Shown in pieces: positions 54,113-64,000 of a DNA stretch of 64,000 bases. Numbering within the stretch: position 1 is the first letter of the stretch; each line of letters opens with the position of its first letter. Position numbers and translations under genes: made by a program. The notes below the pieces were generated by a model. That model was not told the origin of the DNA. It was given only the letters and a program-made list of their open reading frames with translations, and did not search any database. The DNA is from Fodinibacter sp963730365 (lineage in GTDB: Bacteria; Actinomycetota; Actinomycetes; Actinomycetales; Dermatophilaceae), in contig CAVSRM010000015.1 in assembly GCA_963730365.1 (NCBI GenBank), forward strand, positions 1-64,000, read 5' to 3'.

Positions 54113-55159
54113 TCACTTGTCGGACGAGGTCTTCCACAGGTTGATGCCGGCATCGACCGCGTGCTTGTCGATCTGTGCCAGTTCGTCGTCGGTGAACCGC
54201 AGGTTCTTCATCGCCGCGAGGTTGTCGTCGAGCTGCTCCACCGACGACGCCCCGACGAGCACCGAGGTCACCCGCGGGTCGCGCAGCGCCCACGCGAGCG
54301 CCATCTGGGCGAGTGACTGGCCCCGCGACCTCGCCAACCGGTTCAGGGCCCGCACGTGCTTGAGGGACTGGTCCGTGAGCAGCGCCGGGTCGAGCGACTT
54401 GCCCTGTGCCGCGCGGGACCCCTCGGGGATGCCCTTGAGGTACTTGTCGGTGAGCATGCCCTGGGCCAGGGGGGAGAAGGCGATGCAGCCGACACCGGTG
54501 TCGCCGAGCGCGTCGAGCAGGTCCTCCTCGATCCACCGGTTGAGCATCGAGTACGACGGCTGGTGGATCAGCAGCGGCGTGCCCATCGACCGGAGGATCT
54601 CCACGGCCTCACGGGTACGTTCCCCGGAGTAGGACGAGATCCCCACGTAGAGCGCCTTGCCCGCACGCACCAGGGAGTCCAGGGCGCCCATCGTCTCCTC
54701 GAGGGGGGTGGTCTCGTCGAAGCGGTGGCTGTAGAAGATGTCGACGTGGTCAAGGCCCATCCGCGTCAGGGACTGGTCACACGACGCGGTGATGTACTTG
54801 CGTGAGCCGCCGCCCTGACCGTACGGGCCCGGCCACATGTCGTAGCCGGCCTTCGAGCTGATGACGAGCTCGTCTCGGTAGGGGCGGAAGTCCCTGGCGA
54901 AGATCGTGCCGAAGTTCCGCTCGGCGCTGCCGTAGGGCGGGCCGTAGTTGTTGGCCAGGTCGAAGTGCGTCACCCCCTTGTCGAACGCGCGGCGCAGGAT
55001 GGCCTGCTGGCGCTCCAGCGGCACGTCGTCACCGAAGTTGTGCCACAGGCCCAGGGAGATGGCCGGGAGGTCGAGTCCGGAGCGCCCGACCCGGCGGTAC
55101 GGCATCCCCGCCCGGTAGCGCCCCGCGGCGGCCTTGTACTCATCGGCGTGGAAGGTCAT
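54113..55159 (-). CDS. Aldo/keto reductase, YghZ/GPR type
   Basis: 348 residues from ATG 55159 (GGAGG upstream). YghZ-type features: FDLANNYGPPYGSAERNFG (catalytic Asp/Tyr), ELVISSKAGYDMWPGPYGQG (Lys), IFYSHRFDETTPLEETMGAL (His) and SVLVGASSVEQLDDNLAAMK (NADPH site). YghZ detoxifies L-glyceraldehyde 3-phosphate and methylglyoxal. The gene probably forms a two-gene unit with the downstream F420-type reductase. Confidence 0.88.
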   Translation of the reverse strand: MTFHADEYKAAAGRYRAGMPYRRVGRSGLDLPAISLGLWHNFGDDVPLERQQAILRRAFDKGVTHFDLANNYGPPYGSAERNFGTIFARDFRPYRDELVISSKAGYDMWPGPYGQGGGSRKYITASCDQSLTRMGLDHVDIFYSHRFDETTPLEETMGALDSLVRAGKALYVGISSYSGERTREAVEILRSMGTPLLIHQPSYSMLNRWIEEDLLDALGDTGVGCIAFSPLAQGMLTDKYLKGIPEGSRAAQGKSLDPALLTDQSLKHVRALNRLARSRGQSLAQMALAWALRDPRVTSVLVGASSVEQLDDNLAAMKNLRFTDDELAQIDKHAVDAGINLWKTSSDK

Positions 55160-55287
55160 ACCCGCATCCTCCACCACGTGCGGGTCCGAATCTCGGCAGC
55201 GCAACATCCGCGATGCACCGACCGCTCCGTGAGACATCGGCAGAACCCACGTGACCCGGTCCGCGGCGGCGACGTATCCTCGACCTT

Positions 55288-55405
55288 GGTCATGAGTGCC
55301 AGCGTCAAGCCCCGGCTCGCTGGCCGGCAACCCTCCAACCGCGGTGGGGTGCCCCGGGTGAGGACCAGGCGAGCGGCACCCGCTGCTCGCAAGCGCGGGA
55401 CTCCT
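55288..55405 (+). ncRNA. SAM-IV riboswitch
   Basis: The leader begins GGTCATGAGTGCCAGCGTCA, continues GCTCGCTGGCCGGCAACC and CGCGGTGGGGTGCCCCGGGT, and closes with GGACC pairing to the opening GGTC. This is the actinobacterial SAM-IV aptamer. It lies about 80-200 bases upstream of metY. A following hairpin (GCGGGA...TCCCGC, about 55395-55421) near a CCTCCCC stretch may be the expression platform. High S-adenosylmethionine would switch metY off. Confidence 0.85.
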
Positions 55406-55484
55406 CCCCGGTAGTTCCCGCAGTGCCACGGATGACGTGTGCCGAGCGGACCGTCTCGGCGCACCCGAGAAATGGGAGAAAGCC

Positions 55485-56870
55485 ATGACCGAGCCCTCGC
55501 AGTGGGGTTTCGAGACCCGTCAGGTGCACGCCGGACAGGTGCCCGACAGCGCCACCGGCGCCCGTGCCCTGCCGATCTACCAGACGACGTCCTACGTCTT
55601 CAACGACACCGCGCACGCGGCGAACCTGTTCGCCCTCAAGGAGTTCGGGAACATCTACACCCGGATCATGAACCCCACGCAGGATGCCGTGGAGCAGCGG
55701 ATCGCGGCGCTCGAGGGCGGTGTGGGTGCGCTCCTCGTGTCCTCCGGCCAGGCCGCGACGACGCTGGGGCTGCTCAACGTGGCCGAGGCCGGTGACCACA
55801 TCGTCGCCAGCGCGGCCCTCTACGGCGGCACGGTCAACCTGTTGAAGTACACCTTCAAGAAGCTCGGGATCGAGGTCTCGTTCGTCGAGGACCAGGCGAA
55901 CCTCGACGCGTGGCGCTCGGCCGTGCGCCCCAACACCAAGGCGTTCTTCGGCGAGACCATCGCCAACCCCAAGGCCGAGGTCCTCGACATCGAGGGAGTC
56001 GCCTCCGTCGCGCACGAGGTCGGGGTTCCGCTCGTCGTCGACAACACCATCGCGACGCCCTACCTCATCCGGCCCCTGGAGTGGGGCGCCGACGTCGTCA
56101 TCCACTCGGCGACGAAGTACCTCGGCGGGCACGGGACGTCGATCGCGGGGGTCATCGTCGACGGCGGTACCTTCGACTACGGTCAGGACCCCGAGCGCTA
56201 CCCGAACTACAACACCCCGGACGAGAGCTACCACGGGCTCGTGTTCGCCCGGGACCTCGGCGTGGGCGGTGCCCTGGGGGCCAACCTCGCGTACATCCTC
56301 AAGGCACGCGTCCAGCTGCTCCGCGACCTGGGCTCGGCCATCTCGCCGTTCAACGCCTTCCTCATCGCCCAGGGCATCGAGACCCTCAGCCTGCGCGTCG
56401 AGCGGCACATCGAGAACGCCCGGAAGGTGGCGGCCTACCTCCAGGCGCACCCGCAGGTCCAGGCCGTCCGGTGGGCGTCCCTGGAAGGGCAGCCGGGCAA
56501 GGAGCTCGCCGACAAGTACGCCCCCAAGGGCGCGGGGGCGGTGCTCGCGTTCGAGATCGCCGGTGGCCTCGAGGCCGGACAGCGCTTCGTCGAGGGGCTC
56601 AACCTGCACAGCCACGTCGCGAACATCGGTGACGTGCGCTCACTGGCCATCCACCCGGCGTCGACGACGCACAGCCAGGGCGGCGACGAGGACCGGCAGG
56701 CTGCCGGCGTGACCCCCGGCCTGGTGCGGCTCGCCGTGGGCATCGAGTCGATCCAGGACATCCTCGAGGACCTCGACAGCGGGTTCGCGGCGGCGCTGGC
56801 TCCGCCCACCGGTGTCGCCGACGACCAGACGCAGGAGGATGCCGGCGAGCTGGCCCACGTGACCGGCTGA
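55485..56870 (+). CDS. metY: O-acetylhomoserine aminocarboxypropyltransferase (sulfhydrylase)
   Basis: 461 residues from ATG 55485 (GGGAGAA upstream). Cys/Met-metabolism PLP enzyme: WGFETRQVHAGQVPDSATGA, PIYQTTSYVFNDTAHAANLF, YTRIMNPTQDAVEQRIAALE and the PLP lysine in VIHSATKYLGGHGTSIAG. It makes homocysteine from O-acetylhomoserine and sulfide in the cytoplasm. The C-terminal tail is slightly long for the family. The SAM-IV riboswitch directly upstream fits feedback control by SAM. No metX follows; the next gene is unrelated. Confidence 0.92.
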   Translation: MTEPSQWGFETRQVHAGQVPDSATGARALPIYQTTSYVFNDTAHAANLFALKEFGNIYTRIMNPTQDAVEQRIAALEGGVGALLVSSGQAATTLGLLNVAEAGDHIVASAALYGGTVNLLKYTFKKLGIEVSFVEDQANLDAWRSAVRPNTKAFFGETIANPKAEVLDIEGVASVAHEVGVPLVVDNTIATPYLIRPLEWGADVVIHSATKYLGGHGTSIAGVIVDGGTFDYGQDPERYPNYNTPDESYHGLVFARDLGVGGALGANLAYILKARVQLLRDLGSAISPFNAFLIAQGIETLSLRVERHIENARKVAAYLQAHPQVQAVRWASLEGQPGKELADKYAPKGAGAVLAFEIAGGLEAGQRFVEGLNLHSHVANIGDVRSLAIHPASTTHSQGGDEDRQAAGVTPGLVRLAVGIESIQDILEDLDSGFAAALAPPTGVADDQTQEDAGELAHVTG

Positions 56871-56942
56871 GGTCGCGGGGCAGGGGGGGACCCTGTGGAC
56901 AACTCCGGCTGAGGGGCGTGGCGACTGCCTACGGTGGTCGCC

Positions 56943-57230
56943 ATGGCGATGATCCGGGTCGAGGCGGCCGACGTGCTCGCGCTGGGGGATGCCCTGGCGC
57001 GAGCCGCGGCCGACCTGGCGGCGATGGGGGACCCCGGGGCCGACCGGTGGGCCCTGGGGCCGGGGGAGAGCGGGCCGGCCCTGGAGGGCCTGCTCGGTGG
57101 CTGGCATCGTGCCCGGCTCGCCCTCGGCGACGCGCTCGTCGACCTCGGCGCGGCCGCCGTCACGGCAGGTGGGCTCTACATCGACACCGAGGCCGGGGTC
57201 TCCCGATCGCTCGCGGGGGGTGGTCGATGA
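56943..57230 (+). CDS. Small helical protein, WXG100/T7SS-like
   Basis: 95 residues from ATG 56943. Mostly alpha-helical and alanine-rich, with LEGLLGGWHRARLALGDALV in the middle, where Trp and Gly mimic the WXG turn, and VTAGGLYIDTEAGVSRSLAG at the end. Overlaps the next gene by ATGA. Size, helix-turn-helix layout and pairing suggest an ESX/type VII secretion partner. No secretion machinery gene is in the window. Confidence 0.65.
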   Translation: MAMIRVEAADVLALGDALARAAADLAAMGDPGADRWALGPGESGPALEGLLGGWHRARLALGDALVDLGAAAVTAGGLYIDTEAGVSRSLAGGGR

Positions 57231-58441
57231 CGCCGCTGCGCCCACTCCCGGGGGACCCCGGGTCGGTCCGGCTGGTGGCCACCCGGTGCGCGGACACCGC
57301 GGGGCAGCTGCTGGCCCTCGCGGGCGCCCTCGCCCACCTGCGCGACGGCGCCGTCTGGGACGGGCCGGCCGGCGAGGCCTTCGGGGCCCGGATCGCGCAG
57401 GCACCCTCGGTGCTCGAGACGATCGCCCACCGGTTCCGGGGCGCCGTCGGTCCGCTGGATTCGCTCGCCACGGCGATGGAGAATGCCCAGGCCGTGATCG
57501 GCGCGTCCGTTCGTGACCACGACGAGGCCCAGAACGCGTACGCGGTCCTCGAGGACCGCGTCCATGCCCTCGTCTCGGCCGGGCGCTCGGAGGCCGACCC
57601 CGAGGTCGCCACCCTGCGCGCCCTCCAGATCCAGCAGGCGGAGGTGCTCGCCGCAGCCCGCGCCCGACACGAGGCGGCATCGCGCACCTTCCACGACGCC
57701 GACCGGCGGTGCGCCGCAACCCTCTCGGCGCTCGCCGAGGACTCCGTCGCCGACCCGCTCGTCTACCGGTTCTGCGTCGCGGCGAGCAGTGCCGGTCGCG
57801 GGCTGGGCACCCTGGGGATCGCGGCACCGGTCGCACCGGAGGTCGCCCCGGTGGCCCTGGCCGGGGACGTCGTGGGGTTCGGCGCCGACGCCTCCCTGCT
57901 GCTGTTCTACGGCGAGGGCGACCTCAGGGCACTGGGCTTCTCGGCCTTGTTCGTCGCGATGGGCACGGCCGGCAAGGTCCTGCGCTCCGGGTCGTCCGCG
58001 GGCGCCGAGATGACCGGTGCTGGTGCCCGGGCCACCCGCTCGCTCAGCACCCAGGAGCGACTCGTCCTCGGCAGCGCGGCGACGGTGCGAACGCGGGTGG
58101 CCAAGGTCCGCAAGGCCTTCGACGTCCCGCCGGGGAGGGGCACCCCGAGCCACCTGACCGGTGGGCCGCCGCTCGCACGAGTCACCAACGCACCCCGCAG
58201 CGCGGCCCAGGTGCGGGCCGCGAGTGTGCGCACCGTGCAGCGGGTCAGGGACGCTGCCCGGGCCCGGGCCGACATGGCCTTCCGTGACCAGCTGCGGATG
58301 GCCATGGCCGGTGGCACGGGGCCGCAGCGCATGTACATCGGGGGCGTGACGCTCCTGGGGGCCGAGCGGGTGGGTCGACAGGTGGTCGACTCACGCCCGG
58401 ACGATCGTGCGGCGCCGGACTCCCGCCGTGAGTCGGGGTGA
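57227..58441 (+). CDS. Putative type VII-secreted (WXG-like) protein
   Basis: 404 residues. The N-terminal 180 residues are long alpha-helices (VRLVATRCADTAGQLLALAG, LRDGAVWDGPAGEAFGARIA with a WDGPAGEAF WXG-like turn, then a coiled-coil region through residue 175). A central hydrophobic region (AGDVVGFGADASLLLFYGEG) and a basic C-terminus follow. The layout is like actinobacterial T7SS-associated polymorphic proteins, but no known toxin domain is recognised at the C-terminus. Co-translated with the small partner upstream. Confidence 0.65.
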   Translation: MTPLRPLPGDPGSVRLVATRCADTAGQLLALAGALAHLRDGAVWDGPAGEAFGARIAQAPSVLETIAHRFRGAVGPLDSLATAMENAQAVIGASVRDHDEAQNAYAVLEDRVHALVSAGRSEADPEVATLRALQIQQAEVLAAARARHEAASRTFHDADRRCAATLSALAEDSVADPLVYRFCVAASSAGRGLGTLGIAAPVAPEVAPVALAGDVVGFGADASLLLFYGEGDLRALGFSALFVAMGTAGKVLRSGSSAGAEMTGAGARATRSLSTQERLVLGSAATVRTRVAKVRKAFDVPPGRGTPSHLTGGPPLARVTNAPRSAAQVRAASVRTVQRVRDAARARADMAFRDQLRMAMAGGTGPQRMYIGGVTLLGAERVGRQVVDSRPDDRAAPDSRRESG

Positions 58442-58462
58442 GGCCCACCTATCCTTGGGCCC

Positions 58463-62323
<3,861 letters not shown>

Positions 62324-62360
62324 CCCTTGACGAGCTCACCCGTCGTGAAAGGCTTGTGCC

Positions 62361-63278
62361 GTGCAGAATCCGTCAGACCTCTACCGCTTCGAGACCGACG
62401 CAGACCTCAGCACCCCGCGCCCCGGGGTGCTCGTGGTGGCGCTCGGGGCGTTCGTCGACGCCGGCGAGATCCAGCGGGTGCTGAGCCAGCACCTCATCGA
62501 GACCGGTGCCCCCGAGGTCGTCGCGTCCTTCGACGTCGACCAGCTCCTCGACTACCGCGCCCGCCGCCCGGCGATGGTCTTCGACACCAACCAGTGGGCC
62601 GAGTACGACGACCCGACGATGATCCTCCAGCGCCTCACCGACCGCGACGGGCAGACGTACTACCTGCTCAACGGACCCGAGCCCGACTTCCAGTGGGAGC
62701 GCGTCGTGGAGGCCGTGCGCGAGCTCGTCGTCCGCCTCGGGGTGACCCTCGTCGTCACCACGCACGGCATCCCGATGGGGGTCCCGCACACCCGTCCGGT
62801 GGGGATGACCGCCCACGCCACCGACCCATCCCTCATCGGCGAGACGCGCTCGCCGTTCGGCCGGGTCCAGGTGCCTGCGTCGATCGGGGCCCTCCTCGAG
62901 CTGCGGCTCGGGGAGTCGGGCCACCAGTCGGTGGGTTTCGCCATCCACGTCCCGCACTACCTGGCCGGGTCGGAGTTCGCGGAGGGGGCGCTCGCCGCGC
63001 TCAACGCCATCGTCGACGTGACCGGGCTCAACCTGCCCAACGACGACCTCGTCGCCAAGGCCGGCGTCAACCAGCGGGCCATCGCCTCCGAGGTCGAGGG
63101 CAACGACGAGGCCCGGGCCGTGGTGGTGGCCCTGGAACAGCAGTACGACGCCTACGTCCAGGGTCAGCAGCGGCCCAACCTCCTCGCCACCGAGGCGTCG
63201 GAGATCCCCTCGGCCGACGAGCTCGGTGCGGACTTCGAGAACTTCCTCCGCACGGTCTCCGACGACGACCAGGCCTGA
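62361..63278 (+). CDS. PAC2 family protein
   Basis: 305 residues from GTG 62361. PAC2 (proteasome assembly chaperone-like) pattern: PGVLVVALGAFVDAGEIQRV, VASFDVDQLLDYRARRP, VTTHGIPMGVPHTRPVGMTA and SVGFAIHVPHYLAGSEFAEG. The actinobacterial members have unclear roles; a link to the proteasome is suggested by homology only. Confidence 0.9.
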   Translation: MQNPSDLYRFETDADLSTPRPGVLVVALGAFVDAGEIQRVLSQHLIETGAPEVVASFDVDQLLDYRARRPAMVFDTNQWAEYDDPTMILQRLTDRDGQTYYLLNGPEPDFQWERVVEAVRELVVRLGVTLVVTTHGIPMGVPHTRPVGMTAHATDPSLIGETRSPFGRVQVPASIGALLELRLGESGHQSVGFAIHVPHYLAGSEFAEGALAALNAIVDVTGLNLPNDDLVAKAGVNQRAIASEVEGNDEARAVVVALEQQYDAYVQGQQRPNLLATEASEIPSADELGADFENFLRTVSDDDQA

Positions 63279-63305
63279 TCCGCCCGCGGCCGGACGAGCT
63301 CGCGC

Positions 63306-64000
63306 TCAGTCCTTCGCGTCGGACCAGCGCGAGATGACGCTGGTGTCGGCCACGAACCGGACCGGCGCACCCGCCGCCCAGCGGCGGGATGCGTCGTCCA
63401 GGGCTCGGTCGACGCGCTCCGCCGCGTCGGCGCCGTGCTCGGCCGGCACGTGCACGAGCAGCTCGTCGTGCAGGCACAGCACGACCTGTGCGCCGAGGTC
63501 GCGGGTCGTGGCGCGCACCGTCGCCGCCCACGCCTTGAACAGCTCGGCGGCGGCGCCCTGGATGATCGCGTTGCGCGCGAAGCGCCCCCGTGCGGCGTCC
63601 AGCGCCGGGTCGCTGCCGACGGGACGCTCGGCGAGGAACCGACCGGTCGGTACGAGCCGGCCCCCGAAGGTGCGCAGCGGGTGCCCGGACCGGCCGGCGG
63701 CGTAGGCGCGATCCAGCAGCCCCATGGCGACGGGATACGCCTGCTCCAGGCCCTTGAGTGCCTCGCCCGCGGCCCCACTGCGCTGGCCGTACATCGCGGC
63801 CAGGACGGCGATCTTGGCGACCGGCCGGTCGACGCCGAGCCGGGCCGCGACCGGGGCGTAGAGGTCGTCCGCGCGGGTGGCGGCCGCGAAGGCGGCGTCG
63901 CCGGAGACGACGGCCAGGACCCGTGGCTCGATCTGCCCCAGGTCGGCCCGGACGAACACGTGCCCGGGGTGGGCGGCCACGCCCGGCCGGAGCGCGGCCG
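63306..64000 (-). CDS. DNA polymerase I-like (3'-5' exonuclease/polymerase), 5' end outside the window
   Basis: The last 230 or so residues of a family A DNA polymerase. Motif A FVRADLGQIEPRVLAVVSGD, motif B KIAVLAAMYGQRSGAAGEAL, and motif C VVLCLHDELLVHVP (catalytic HDE) are intact. This resembles the short bifunctional 3'-5' exonuclease/DNA polymerase of Actinobacteria rather than full PolA, but the N-terminal part is not visible. The gene runs past the right edge. Confidence 0.87.
   Translation of the reverse strand, partial: AALRPGVAAHPGHVFVRADLGQIEPRVLAVVSGDAAFAAATRADDLYAPVAARLGVDRPVAKIAVLAAMYGQRSGAAGEALKGLEQAYPVAMGLLDRAYAAGRSGHPLRTFGGRLVPTGRFLAERPVGSDPALDAARGRFARNAIIQGAAAELFKAWAATVRATTRDLGAQVVLCLHDELLVHVPAEHGADAAERVDRALDDASRRWAAGAPVRFVADTSVISRWSDAKD

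Overview
The window is GC-rich, densely packed actinobacterial DNA, most likely from a member of the Micrococcales. The family Intrasporangiaceae is a plausible guess but cannot be proven from this window. Supporting signs are GTG starts, ATGA gene overlaps, three 13E12-type DUF222/HNH genes, DUF2510 and DUF6318 proteins, a SAM-IV riboswitch and a deazaflavin-dependent (Ddn-like) reductase. No rRNA, tRNA, CRISPR array, phage structural gene or transposase was recognised.

Left part (1-29 kb): a truncated, frameshifted hypothetical gene; a 13E12 HNH gene; an ArsR-MFS efflux pair; a large MalT-like LuxR regulator (frameshifted) followed by three translationally coupled genes (membrane protein, DUF2306, GNAT fusion); a fatty-acyl-CoA ligase; a second 13E12 gene behind an SOS-box promoter; a secreted endonuclease/exonuclease/phosphatase-family protein; a ceramidase gene fragment; a Crp-type regulator next to an adenylate cyclase-ATPase; a SipW-like signal peptidase with its probable substrate; an intact ceramidase; an MFS transporter fused to a cyclic-nucleotide-binding domain; a peptidase-like hydrolase; and an ABC exporter.

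Middle part (29-42 kb): two stretches, about 29.1-31.6 and 39.2-40.8 kb, consist almost wholly of A and G on the + strand, with short GC-rich islands. They lie inside two large minus-strand regulators, a LuxR-type AAA ATPase and a zinc-ribbon adenylate cyclase-ATPase. Both genes become progressively more frameshifted as the tract is approached. The simplest reading is failed base calling or consensus, not biology. Between the tracts lie intact genes: a SulP anion transporter, an epimerase, small membrane proteins, a persulfide dioxygenase-rhodanese fusion with a CsoR/CstR-like operator, and an aldo/keto reductase.

Right part (42-64 kb): a second MFS-cNMP transporter directly upstream of the damaged cyclase on the same strand; a third 13E12 gene about 99% identical to the second over 1.15 kb; an NmrA-like reductase; degraded DUF6318 and secreted-protein genes; a SprT-like protease (one-base frameshift); a patatin; ornithine aminotransferase; hydrolases and small membrane proteins; a Ddn-like reductase; an aldo/keto reductase; a SAM-IV riboswitch controlling metY; a WXG/T7SS-like pair; HrpA helicase; a PAC2 protein; and the 3' end of a polA-like gene.

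The most coherent biological theme is cAMP signalling. Two class III cyclases, one Crp-family regulator and two MFS transporters with C-terminal cyclic-nucleotide domains lie within 27 kb, and one transporter and one cyclase look co-transcribed. Several one-base frameshifts in otherwise well-conserved genes suggest residual indel errors in the consensus.
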